DNA from: Arthrobacter pascens
Lineage (GTDB): Bacteria > Actinomycetota > Actinomycetes > Actinomycetales > Micrococcaceae
Direction: 5' to 3'
NCBI RefSeq assembly: GCF_030816475.1
Contig: NZ_JAUSXF010000001.1
Location: 4,154,001-4,218,000 of the forward strand
Length of the DNA stretch: 64,000 nucleotides
Positions 43,409 through 51,612 of the stretch are shown here, in pieces; position 1 is the first letter of the stretch, and every line of letters starts with the position of its first letter. The notes beneath the pieces are model-generated. The model was not told where the DNA came from, did not search any database, and worked only from the letters and a program-made list of their open reading frames with translations. A program made the position numbers and the translations under genes.

Positions 43409-44002
43409 CTATCTAGAAACCAGTTGGGCCGCTCCGAATGAGACGCTGAACTGGACGCACCACAGGTCAACGGACTTGTACTTTGACAGGTCAGCGTCCC
43501 CGGGCACGGCGTAGACCTGGTTTCCCTGGTTGCCCTTGATCAGGCCGAGGTCATACCGCTGCGCAGATCCGGCCGTGAACCACCCCGCTGTTCCTTCCAC
43601 CACGTCGGCAGCGCTCAACCACACGTGCACATCAGGACCGTTTGAGGTGTCGAGGTTCTCCAGGGTGAGGACCCGGGAGCCGTCGGGCTGCCTGATGATC
43701 CGAACTGTCCCGGTAGTGGTGTGCTCATGGCTGATCAACGAGCCGGCCGCGAGTTCGACAGGTCCGGAAGGCACCGCCGGGGCGGGAGTATCCGGCGATG
43801 AGGCCCCGGGCGACGAGGGCGCCGGTTCAGGTCCTGTCGGCCCGGCCGTGGCTACGGCCGGGAGCTGTTCGTCGACGCGGACGTCCAGGAAAAGAAGCCG
43901 GGGCTTGAACACCACCAGTCCGATGACGAGTGCGGCCACGGCGGCGGCCGCCGCGAAAGCCGTGAGGCGCCGCCGCCGTACAGTCTTAGTGTCTCGGCTC
44001 AT
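43409..44002 (-). CDS. DM13-domain membrane-anchored protein
   Basis: A 197-residue protein with an N-terminal signal anchor (residues 12-33, LTAFAAAAAVAALVIGLVVF), a Pro/Ser/Ala-rich linker (residues 50-82) and a C-terminal DM13 domain. The domain shows GTVRIIRQPDGSRVLTLENL, DVHVWLSAADVV, YDLGLIKGNQGNQVYAVPGD and the near-terminal DLWCVQFSVSFG with the conserved Cys proposed to be redox-active. It faces outside the cell. It starts 100 bp downstream of the TetR stop, same strand, but no functional link is visible. Confidence 0.85.
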   Translation of the reverse strand: MSRDTKTVRRRRLTAFAAAAAVAALVIGLVVFKPRLLFLDVRVDEQLPAVATAGPTGPEPAPSSPGASSPDTPAPAVPSGPVELAAGSLISHEHTTTGTVRIIRQPDGSRVLTLENLDTSNGPDVHVWLSAADVVEGTAGWFTAGSAQRYDLGLIKGNQGNQVYAVPGDADLSKYKSVDLWCVQFSVSFGAAQLVSR

Positions 44003-44102
44003 AGTTCATCGTCCCCGTGGTGATCCCCCGGAGCAACGGACGGAGATTACCAGTTGCGAACGTTTTGCCCGGTCACCAGGATGCCGGCGTCCGCAGGCCG
44101 CA

Positions 44103-44828
44103 CTACCCGCGGTCCCGCATGGCGCGCTCCGACGTCCAGTCCTGTCCGTGAAGCCGTTCAAAACCGTCGAGGAGCAGATCGAGGGCAAACTCGAACTCAA
44201 ACTGGTCGTCGCAGCCCTGCCCCACCACGGAGCCGTCGTCGTGCCTTGCCGCCATGGCGACCTGCAGGATGTTCGGGTACCGCTGGGACATGTCCTGGAC
44301 CATGGCAGCCTGCACCTCCGGCGGCACGTCGGCCGTCGACTTGTGGCCGGCTTCGTTGTCGAAGAGTTCCTGGGTGAACCCCCACATCCGGCTGCCGAGT
44401 GCATGCATAGCATGGTGCGTGAGATCCACACTGAAGCCGCCGACCAGGAACATCCCGATAAAGTCGTCCATGTACTCAAGGACTGCCGCCGTCCTGCCGG
44501 TGCGCGATTCTATCGCCTGACGGGCCCAGGGGTGCCGCAGCAATGCCTGCCGCGCCGAAAGAACCCTCGTGCGGACCGCATCCTTCCAGTCGGGGTTATG
44601 GAGGGCCGGGCCGATCTCGCCGACGATGACATCCACCATGCCGTCGAGAAGTTCCTCCTTGTTGGCGACGTGCTTGTAGATCGCCATAGGCACGACGGCG
44701 AGTTCCTGTGCGAGCCTGCGCATGCTGAGGGACTCAATGCCGGCTTCATCAGCGAGGACGACGGCGGCAGCCAGAACCCGGTCCCTGTTCAGGGGGGTGC
44801 GCCGCGCGGTTACCGGCTGCTGGGTCAT
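44103..44828 (-). CDS. TetR-family regulator (TetR_C type)
   Basis: A 241-residue repressor. LNRDRVLAAAVVLADEAGIE and SMRRLAQELAVVPMAIYKHV form the DNA-binding domain, and the C-terminal helical part resembles tetracycline-type TetR. ATG 44828 has GGAGGG 8 nt upstream; GTG 44837 overlaps that site and is less likely. It is divergent from the DUF2306 membrane protein at 44934; two GTGTAC-N3-GTACAC operators lie between and overlap the rightward promoter. This is a classic autoregulated repressor/target pair; the inducer is unknown. Confidence 0.93.
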   Translation of the reverse strand: MTQQPVTARRTPLNRDRVLAAAVVLADEAGIESLSMRRLAQELAVVPMAIYKHVANKEELLDGMVDVIVGEIGPALHNPDWKDAVRTRVLSARQALLRHPWARQAIESRTGRTAAVLEYMDDFIGMFLVGGFSVDLTHHAMHALGSRMWGFTQELFDNEAGHKSTADVPPEVQAAMVQDMSQRYPNILQVAMAARHDDGSVVGQGCDDQFEFEFALDLLLDGFERLHGQDWTSERAMRDRG

Positions 44829-44855
44829 GCTGGACACCCTCCGTACCCTCGACTC

Positions 44856-44912
44856 TTGACAAGTGTACTACGTACACCTACCGTTGGCCTGAACGAGGTG
44901 TACACCGTACAC
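44856..44912 (+). promoter_or_regulatory. Promoter with two TetR palindromes
   Basis: TTGACA (44856-44861) and TACCGT (44879-44884) are 17 bp apart. GTGTAC-TAC-GTACAC (44863-44877) lies exactly between them, and GTGTAC-ACC-GTACAC (44898-44912) lies just downstream. Both are perfect 6-bp inverted repeats with a 3-bp centre. The first would exclude RNA polymerase directly. Confidence 0.85.
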
Positions 44913-44933
44913 CCACTAAGTGGAGGACCATCC

Positions 44934-45602
44934 ATGCCACCGCTAAACATCGCAGCCATCCAGCCGGTGAGGCGGCGCTCCCGGCCGCAGTGGCCCGTGC
45001 CGGCCGGACTGATCCTGCTCAGCCTGGTCCCGGTGATCGCCGGGGCGGCCCGGCTGACAGTGATGGGTAGCGGCACCGCCGTCACAGCCGGGAACGCGCG
45101 GTTTTTCGCCTCACCTGTCCCCGTCGTTGTCCATATCGTCAGCGTCACCGTCTACAGCCTGCTCGGGGCGTTCCAGTTCGTTCCCTCACTTCGAGGCAGG
45201 CGGGGCTGGCACCGCATCGCCGGACGTATCCTGATACCCGCCGGCCTGCTCGCGGCCCTCTCCGGACTGTGGATGGCACTGTTCTACGTCCTCCCGCCCT
45301 CCGACGGCTTCGTTCTCCTTGTCCTCCGGCTGATTTTTGGGTCAGCGATGGTGGTCAGCATTGTCCTGGGCTTGAGGGCGATCGTCCGCCGGGACTTCAT
45401 CATGCACGGCGCGTGGATGACCCGCGCCTACGCAATCGGCATGGGCGCGGGAAGCCAGGTGGTGACCCTCCTTCCTGCGCAGCTCGTTCTCGGGCCGCCA
45501 GACGCCCTGACCCGGGCCCTGCTCATGGGTGCGGCGTGGGTGATCAATCTGGCGCTGGCCGAATACGTCATCCGTCGGCGCGCGCAGCGCAGGGACCGTT
45601 GA
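44934..45602 (+). CDS. DUF2306-like membrane protein
   Basis: A 222-residue protein with about six hydrophobic segments: AGLILLSLVPVIAGAARLTV, VPVVVHIVSVTVYSLLGAFQ, GRILIPAGLLAALSGLWMAL, LLVLRLIFGSAMVVSIVLGL and more. HIVSV and RDFIMHGAWMTRAYAIGMGA contain conserved His/Arg positions of the family. ATG 44934 follows TGGAGGA. It is the target gene of the divergent TetR regulator. The family function is unknown; similar TetR pairings suggest a stress or drug response. The same frame is open upstream to 43530, but that part is antisense to two genes. Confidence 0.85.
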   Translation: MPPLNIAAIQPVRRRSRPQWPVPAGLILLSLVPVIAGAARLTVMGSGTAVTAGNARFFASPVPVVVHIVSVTVYSLLGAFQFVPSLRGRRGWHRIAGRILIPAGLLAALSGLWMALFYVLPPSDGFVLLVLRLIFGSAMVVSIVLGLRAIVRRDFIMHGAWMTRAYAIGMGAGSQVVTLLPAQLVLGPPDALTRALLMGAAWVINLALAEYVIRRRAQRRDR

Positions 45603-45672
45603 ATTCCGCCATTTACGGTGCCCCCCGGAAGAAATAAGATCGGCCTTACCTACGGCACGGAAGGAAACTGTC

Positions 45673-46029
45673 ATGGAGTGCATCGTTTGGTCCGCCCCGA
45701 TTCTCCCCGGCAAGCTGGACGCTTGGAGGGTATTCGCCGAGAGTGCCAAAGGGGAGGACTACGACCGCTCCCGAAAGCGCATGGGAGTGGTTCGGGAAGT
45801 TGTATCACTGATGCAAACCCCGCAAGGGGACTTCGCCTGCATCTTTCAAGAGGCCAAGGATATAGCCAAGGCATACCAGGTTGTCGCGCAGTCAGATGAT
45901 CCCTACGACATTTGGTTCCGGGACCAAATCATGGAGTTCCATGGACTGACACCGGAGATGCTGCAGGGACCCCCGCCTGCAGTCGTCGCCGTCGATTACC
46001 ACAACGACGAAGGGTCGACGGTCGCATAA
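45673..46029 (+). CDS. Hypothetical protein (118 residues)
   Basis: ATG 45673 has AAGGAA 8 nt upstream. The product begins MECIVWSAPILPGKLDAWRV and contains GDFACIFQEAKDIAKAYQVV, a pattern like small ferredoxin-like alpha/beta barrels of the ABM type, but I cannot place it firmly. It has no signal peptide. It is a single gene between the DUF2306 protein and the first GH127 gene. Confidence 0.7.
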   Translation: MECIVWSAPILPGKLDAWRVFAESAKGEDYDRSRKRMGVVREVVSLMQTPQGDFACIFQEAKDIAKAYQVVAQSDDPYDIWFRDQIMEFHGLTPEMLQGPPPAVVAVDYHNDEGSTVA

Positions 46030-46365
46030 GCTCGCCTGTCACAAGGCGCAGCACAAAACTTCGCACAGAACTCGCTGGGCAGGGCGGAGAAACCATCAAG
46101 CCAGTAGCCAGTGGGCGTGAGGCACTCACAGCATCCTCCAATGTCGGGGGCCTATCGTCCGTTTTGGTTGCCGCGGCGGGAAAATCGCAGAGATCGTTAG
46201 CGCGTGCCAGCACCGAGCGATAGGAGGAGCAGCAGTCAAGACGGAAGCGGCGCTGAAGCCCTGCCACTTCACATTCGAACGGTTGGGGACATACCCGAAA
46301 GTGGCCGGCTTTGTTAGGTAATCTGGAACCGCTCCCACTCCAGCGCGCCTCCTCGAAGGACCTCC
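46030..46365. other. 336-bp intergenic region upstream of the first GH127 gene
   Basis: No gene is supported here. Near the GH127 start, TGGAACCGCTCCCA (46324-46337) is an imperfect palindrome of the type bound by LacI regulators, 28 bp before the ATG. The rest shows only short frames. Confidence 0.45.
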
Positions 46366-48075
46366 ATGAGCCACCGCACGTCCTCTTTTCCGCTGTCCAG
46401 CGTCCGGCTGCTGGACAGCCAGTTCAAGAAGGCGCAGGAGGTGGATATGCGGTATCTGCTCAGCCTCGATCCCGACCGCTTGTTCGCACCTTTCCGGAGG
46501 GAAGCAGGACTTCCGCCGGCCGCAGCCAGCTACGGTGGATGGGAAGCCGAAGGCCTGGACGGCCACATCGGCGGGCACTACCTCTCGGCCTGTTCGCAGC
46601 TCTTCGCGGCCACCGGCGAGCCGCTGGTTCGTGAACGGCTGGACCAGGCCATGGACATCCTGTCTCAATGCCAGTCGGCCGCGGGCAGCGGATATCTGGG
46701 AGGGGTGCCTGGCGGCCTGAAACTCGGCGAGGAGCTGGCGGCAGGGCACGTGGACGCTGACCTGTTCACACTCAACGGGCGCTGGGTTCCCCTGTACAAC
46801 CTGCACAAAACCTTCGCAGGCCTGCTTGATGCTTACACCTACGCCGGCGTCGGGCGGGCCCTGCCCATGCTGACCGCCCTCGCCGACTGGTGGCTGGGAA
46901 TCTCCGCCGGCCTGGGCGACGAAACCTTCGAGGAGATCCTGCACAGCGAGTTCGGCGGCCTGAACGACACGTTTGCCGCGCTGCACGAAATGACCGGCAA
47001 GGACGAGTACCTCCGCGAGGCCCGCCGCTTCTCCCACCGCGCCATCCTGGATCCGCTGGCCGGCGGCCGGGATGAACTGGACGGCCTGCACGCCAACACC
47101 CAGATCCCCAAAGTGGTCGGCTATGCCAGGCTTGCCGCCGCGACCGGCGACGAACAGCTGGCCCGTGCCGCCGACTTCTTCTGGGACACCGTCACCGGCA
47201 GCAGGAGTGTGTCTATCGGCGGCAACAGCGTGCGGGAACACTTCCACCCCTCCCGCGACTTCACGCCGATGGTCACGGACGAGCAGGGACCGGAAACCTG
47301 CAACACCTACAACATGCTCAAGCTGGCAAAACTCCGCTTCGAACGGACCGGAGATCCCGCCTCGATCGATTTCTATGAGCGGGCCACCTACAACCACATC
47401 CTCTCCTCCCAGCACCCGGAGATGGGCGGCTTTGTCTACTTCACCCCCATGCGGCCCGGGCACTACCGTGTCTACTCGAAAGCCCAGGAGTCCATGTGGT
47501 GCTGCGTGGGCTCCGGCCTGGAAAACCACGCCCGGTACGGCGAACTCATCTACAGCCACACGCCCGACGACCTCCTGGTGAACCTCTACGTGCCCTCGGA
47601 ACTGGACTGGGCCGGGCGCGGCGTGCGGGTCAGGCTGGAGACGGACTTCCCCCGCTCCGATACAGCCACCCTCCACATCACCACGGCAGCACCCACGGAA
47701 TTCGCGCTCAGGCTCCGCCGCCCCGGCTGGGCAGTGGACATGGAGGCCGACGTCGACGGGCAGCCTGTCGCGGCCGCCTCGCCTTCGGACGGGGGCCCGG
47801 AAATCGCCATTCGCAGGGTCTGGGAAGGAACCACCGCGGTGACTGTCCGCCTCACGGCCGAGGTCACCGCCGAAGCACTGCCGGATGGCTCGCCCTGGGT
47901 TTCCTTCAGCTACGGCCCGGTAGTCCTGGCCTCCCGAGGCGGCGCTGAGGACGTCCCCGCGTTCGAGGCCGCCGACGAACGCATGGGCCATGTGGCGTCG
48001 GGGCCCCAAGCTCCCCCTGGCCCAGACTCCGGTGGTGACAGCACCCAACCCGGCGGACGCCGTCGTACTCCTTGA
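46366..48075 (+). CDS. GH127-family beta-L-arabinofuranosidase-like enzyme, frameshifted before its C-terminal domain
   Basis: As read, 569 residues, the last about 25 out of frame. It matches GH127 (former DUF1680) from residue 10: VRLLDSQFKKAQEVDMRYLL, GGWEAEGLDGHIGGHYLSAC, EFGGLNDTFAALHEMTGKDE, GPETCNTYNMLKLAKLRFER and ESMWCCVGSGLENHARYGEL. The Cys/Glu cluster that binds Zn and acts as nucleophile in this family is intact. It has no signal peptide, so it is cytosolic. The reading frame breaks in GGGGCCCC at 48000-48007, after GHVASG; the following +1 frame (47990-48652) resumes the family sequence. Removing one base gives a protein of about 760 residues. It could be a sequencing error, a new mutation or real slippage. 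Confidence 0.85.
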   Translation: MSHRTSSFPLSSVRLLDSQFKKAQEVDMRYLLSLDPDRLFAPFRREAGLPPAAASYGGWEAEGLDGHIGGHYLSACSQLFAATGEPLVRERLDQAMDILSQCQSAAGSGYLGGVPGGLKLGEELAAGHVDADLFTLNGRWVPLYNLHKTFAGLLDAYTYAGVGRALPMLTALADWWLGISAGLGDETFEEILHSEFGGLNDTFAALHEMTGKDEYLREARRFSHRAILDPLAGGRDELDGLHANTQIPKVVGYARLAAATGDEQLARAADFFWDTVTGSRSVSIGGNSVREHFHPSRDFTPMVTDEQGPETCNTYNMLKLAKLRFERTGDPASIDFYERATYNHILSSQHPEMGGFVYFTPMRPGHYRVYSKAQESMWCCVGSGLENHARYGELIYSHTPDDLLVNLYVPSELDWAGRGVRVRLETDFPRSDTATLHITTAAPTEFALRLRRPGWAVDMEADVDGQPVAAASPSDGGPEIAIRRVWEGTTAVTVRLTAEVTAEALPDGSPWVSFSYGPVVLASRGGAEDVPAFEAADERMGHVASGPQAPPGPDSGGDSTQPGGRRRTP

Positions 48076-48652
48076 CAGGAAAACACTCACCGCCGAACTG
48101 ACGGCCGCACTCAACGGCGACCGGGTGAGCATCGGCCTGGAGCCGTTCGCGGGCATCCACGGCGAGCGCTACAGCGTCTACTGGCCGACGGGGGCCTCCG
48201 ACGCCGAACGCACCGCAGCGCTCCGGCGCCTGGATGAGCTGGAGGCCTCGGCCGGGGATGTCATCGACCGCGTCATCGCCGGCGAACAGCAGCCCGAGTC
48301 CGATCACCACTTTGCTGGCGAATCCACCCGGGCAGGCGGCAGCGACGGCGTGCACTGGCGCAACGCCACCGGCTGGTTCTCCTACAACCTCGCCGGCCCG
48401 GGAGACTCCCCCGCCGTGCTGCGCGTCCGTTTCCGCGCGACGGGGGGCGCCGAGGACAGGGCACACGAGCTCCGGCTCAACGGTGAGCCGTTGGGCGAAC
48501 CGGTGAGGACCGTTCGCGACGGGGACGCAGAAGTTCAGGACTTCGGCGTTCAGGCCGCGGAGGGCACGGAGAGGCTGACATTCTCGGTCCATGCGCTGCC
48601 CGGAGCCGCTACCAGGGACCTCTTGTCGGTGGAACTCCTGCGGCAGGACTGA
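47990..48652 (+). pseudogene. C-terminal part of the frameshifted GH127 gene
   Basis: The frame gives GPKLPLAQTPVVTAPNPADA and then DRVSIGLEPFAGIHGERYSV with later NATGWFSYNLAGPGDSPAVL, the beta-sandwich C-terminal region (DUF6805-like) that follows the catalytic domain in long GH127 proteins. It has its own ATG (47990) but no ribosome site and starts within the conserved GHVASGPK segment, so it is the continuation of the preceding gene. It ends 8 bp before a strong terminator hairpin. Confidence 0.75.
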
Positions 48653-48659
48653 CGAAAAG

Positions 48660-48698
48660 GGAACGGGCCCGGACAGCGACGCTGTCCGGGCCCGTTCC
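48660..48698. terminator. Strong bidirectional terminator hairpin
   Basis: GGAACGGGCCCGGACAGC (48660-48677) is followed by a 3-nt loop and its exact reverse complement (48681-48698), an 18-bp perfect stem. It lies between the 3' ends of two convergent GH127 genes. Confidence 0.85.
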
Positions 48699-48796
48699 GC
48701 AATTCCTAGAGGAGTTTTGATGGCGAGGGGATGGCGGGACTGGGATGCGCCTTGCCGGGCGCTTGCTCCTTTCGGATCGGGGCGCCGGAAAGAATC

Positions 48797-50719
48797 CTAG
48801 GAAGGCTGTTCCCCTGATGACTGTGCCTTCACCGGGATCCAGACCCTCATGGTGGACGGGCCCCTGTTACCCCAGGAATGGTAGGGAACAAGGTTGACGG
48901 TCCACGGCCCGTGCCGCTCAGCCTCGACGTGCTCCGCGTAGGGCCAGGCAGGGTGCCCCGCAGCCGCAGGCTCAACTCCGATCCGGGCGCCGTTGATGAC
49001 GTCCGCCACGGCCACCGCCGGGTCGAAGGAAACGTCATTGACGGTACCTGCGGGAAGGTCCACCGATTCCAGGCAGAGCACCAGCGGTCCGCGCTCAAGG
49101 GCAACGGTCCCCCGCACTGCGTCCATGTGTGGGTGGGGGTGAATGACGCGGGGCCGCATCGGAAGGCTGAGCGTGAGCGTGTCCCCTGGCTCAAAGCGGC
49201 GGCGCACCTCCTGGGAGGGGTCGTGTTCTTCGCCATTGACGTGGAGGGTGGCCGCCTCCTTGGCCCAGGCAGGCACCCGCAGCGAGATGCCGGCGGGAAC
49301 GGCAGGAGCATCCACAATCACCACATCGATGCGCCCCTCATCCGGATAAGCGGTACGCATGGTGACGGACAGCTGCCCGGCGGACGGAAGCTGCGTGCGG
49401 ATGTCGGCATCGCCGTACTGGTGGATTTGCAGGGCGTCGTCGGTGGCCGTTGCAAAGTACAGCTGGACACTGGCCAGTGTCCGCGCAACGTTTGTGGGGC
49501 AGCATGACACCTCAAACCAGGGTGCACGGAGGGTCGCGAGTGCTCTGGCGCTGATTTCGTCCTGGTTGGGCACGTTGCCCTCGACGCGCTGGTGAAGGGT
49601 GTTGGTGTAGAAGAACCCCCGTCCGTCCTGCCGGGGGGAAGCCAGGATGTTGTTCAGGAGGGTGCGTTCCATGAGGTCCGCATATTTCGGATCCCCGGTG
49701 CGCAGCAGCAGCCGCCAGCTCAGCATAACCGAGGCGATGCCTGCGCAGGTTTCGGAGTACGCCCGGTCCGCAGGCAGTTCGTAGTCCGCGCCGAACGCTT
49801 CGTCCTGATGGTGGGAACCCATACCGCCGGTGATGTAGGTCCTGCGGGCCACCGTGTTTTCCCACTGCAGTTCGACGGCGCGGGCAAGTTCTTCGTCGCC
49901 CTGATCCGTCGCCACGTCGAGGGCTCCCGAGGCAAGGTACAAGGCCCGTACGGCGTGCCCGCGCAGGACATGCGCGTCGCGAACGGGTACATCGTCCTGG
50001 AAATACTCCTGGCCCCACTCGATGGGTTTGAGGGTCCCGGTACCCCGCCGTTCGATGAACAGCCGCGCAAGCTCAAGGTAACGCGGCTCTCCGGTGGCGC
50101 GCCCGAATTCCGCCAGCGCAACCTCTATTTCCGGGTGCCCGCAGACGGCGTTGCGGCCATCCGGGCCGAACTCCCGCCACAGGTGGTCGGCCAGGAGCCG
50201 CCCGGCGGCCACCAGGCCGTCGTCTTGACCGGACCTGAGCCGGGCCACGGCGGCCTGGAGGAGATGGCCGAAGCAGTAGAGCTCGTGTCCCCATTCCAGA
50301 TCGGAGTAGCGGGCACGCTGGCCTGGCCGGCCGAAGCTCGTATGCAGGTAACCGTCCGGCTCCTGGGCGGAGACTACCCGGGCAACCAGGCTCCGGTATC
50401 GTGCGTCCAGGCTGTCTTCATGCTTCCGGCCAAGCTCCCAGGCCATCGCCTCAAGAAGCTTGTAAACCTCCGAGTCCACGAATTCGATGCCCGCATTTGC
50501 GCCGCTGATGGTGCCGTCGGCTGCCCTGTCAAAGTTGGACGTCCAGCCGATCCGCTCCATCCACTGCTCGCAATGCGACAGGATGACCCGGGCGTTGAGT
50601 TCCTGCCAATCGCCCCAGAAGCCACCGGTGATAGAGATCTCTTCAGGGCCGAGGGGACGAAGGGCCGACACAGCCGGGTGGACAGGACCCCCGGTGAGGT
50701 CGAGTTTGGTCGTTGACAC
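48797..50719 (-). CDS. GH127 beta-L-arabinofuranosidase
   Basis: A 640-residue cytosolic glycoside hydrolase, typical length. Catalytic landmarks are SETCAGIASVMLSWRLLLRT (the Glu) and WFEVSCCPTNVARTLASVQL (the Zn-binding Cys pair with the nucleophilic Cys). GFWGDWQELNARVILSHCEQ and GYLHTSFGRPGQRARYSDLE are other family segments. It should release terminal beta-L-arabinofuranose from oligosaccharides such as those from plant hydroxyproline-rich glycoproteins. ATG 50719 is used; the ribosome site is modest. The ABC importer genes lie immediately upstream on the same strand (75 bp), so enzyme and uptake form one operon under the LacI protein at 54101. Confidence 0.93.
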   Translation of the reverse strand: MSTTKLDLTGGPVHPAVSALRPLGPEEISITGGFWGDWQELNARVILSHCEQWMERIGWTSNFDRAADGTISGANAGIEFVDSEVYKLLEAMAWELGRKHEDSLDARYRSLVARVVSAQEPDGYLHTSFGRPGQRARYSDLEWGHELYCFGHLLQAAVARLRSGQDDGLVAAGRLLADHLWREFGPDGRNAVCGHPEIEVALAEFGRATGEPRYLELARLFIERRGTGTLKPIEWGQEYFQDDVPVRDAHVLRGHAVRALYLASGALDVATDQGDEELARAVELQWENTVARRTYITGGMGSHHQDEAFGADYELPADRAYSETCAGIASVMLSWRLLLRTGDPKYADLMERTLLNNILASPRQDGRGFFYTNTLHQRVEGNVPNQDEISARALATLRAPWFEVSCCPTNVARTLASVQLYFATATDDALQIHQYGDADIRTQLPSAGQLSVTMRTAYPDEGRIDVVIVDAPAVPAGISLRVPAWAKEAATLHVNGEEHDPSQEVRRRFEPGDTLTLSLPMRPRVIHPHPHMDAVRGTVALERGPLVLCLESVDLPAGTVNDVSFDPAVAVADVINGARIGVEPAAAGHPAWPYAEHVEAERHGPWTVNLVPYHSWGNRGPSTMRVWIPVKAQSSGEQPS

Positions 50720-50793
50720 GAGTTTGTCTCCGCTTCAGTGCTTGAGTTGAAAGTAGTCAGGGGTATGGGGGTACCTTTCCCCATCAGGTTTTG

Positions 50794-51612
50794 TCAGTCT
50801 TTGACGGCGCCGGCGGTTACCCCGGCCGCAACATAGCGCTGGGCCACGACCAGCAGGATGGCAGCCGGAATTGACGCGATGACGGCCGTGGCCATGATGG
50901 CGTTCCACTGCGTCGTGTTGTTGCCGATGAACTTGTAGATGCCGAGGGTGATGGGAATCAGATCCCCGCTCCGGTTCAGGGTGGACGCGAAAATGAAGTC
51001 CGACCAGGACCACAGGAACGCGAACAGCGAAACGGTCAGCAGCGAGTTCCGGCTGAGCGGAAGGATGATCGAGACGAACGTGCGCCACGCCCCCGAGCCG
51101 TCAAGCCGTGCAGCCTGCAGGAGCTCCGTAGGAATCCCGGACATGAAGGCCTGAAGCAGGAGAACGGCAAATGGCACGGCAATCGTTGAATCCGCAACAA
51201 CCAGGCCCCACAACGAATTCAGCATTCCGAGCTTGAGGTAGATGGCGTAGAAGCCCATGGCCATGACAACGGCCGGAATCATTTGGGCCACGAGCAGGAT
51301 AAAGCTGAGTCCTTGCCGCCCTTTCAGGTTCAGCGTAGCCATTGCATAGCTGGCGGGGGCCGCGACGGCGAGAGTGAGCAGCACTGTTCCCAAGCCCACC
51401 AGGAGGCTGGTGCCCAATTGCGGAAGTTGCTGCGAAAACGCAGCGACATAGCCTTCCAGGGTGGGATCAAGGGGCAGAAGGCTCGGCGGGGAACGGCGCA
51501 GGTTGCTGGTTTTTGTCAGTGAAACGTTAACGATCCAATAGACAGGGAAGAGCATGATGGCGGTCAGGACGAGCGCCATGAGGGTCTTCCATAGTGATCT
51601 TGTTCCGGTCAT
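50794..51612 (-). CDS. ABC sugar transporter permease (MalG/CUT1 type)
   Basis: A 272-residue permease with six helices. The EAA loop is QAARLDGSGAWRTFVSIILP. ATG 51612 overlaps the upstream permease stop by 4 bp (ATGA); the in-frame extension to 51798 is out of family. The order lipoprotein, permease, permease, GH127 indicates uptake of an arabinose-containing oligosaccharide. No ATPase gene is present nearby. Confidence 0.92.
   Translation of the reverse strand: MTGTRSLWKTLMALVLTAIMLFPVYWIVNVSLTKTSNLRRSPPSLLPLDPTLEGYVAAFSQQLPQLGTSLLVGLGTVLLTLAVAAPASYAMATLNLKGRQGLSFILLVAQMIPAVVMAMGFYAIYLKLGMLNSLWGLVVADSTIAVPFAVLLLQAFMSGIPTELLQAARLDGSGAWRTFVSIILPLSRNSLLTVSLFAFLWSWSDFIFASTLNRSGDLIPITLGIYKFIGNNTTQWNAIMATAVIASIPAAILLVVAQRYVAAGVTAGAVKD

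Noticed and set aside
43530..44933. Long plus-strand open frame continuous with the DUF2306 gene
   Set aside because: It is antisense to the DM13 and TetR genes, has no family similarity and no ribosome site; the true start is ATG 44934 after GGAGGA.
46126..48156. 676-codon minus-strand frame opposite the first GH127 gene
   Set aside because: It is a shadow of a GC-rich coding region; the plus strand shows clear GH127 motifs.
48720..48800. 26-residue frame with a good AGGAG site between the convergent GH127 genes
   Set aside because: It lies past the terminator, has no motif and overlaps the neighbouring stop; without expression data it is not supportable.
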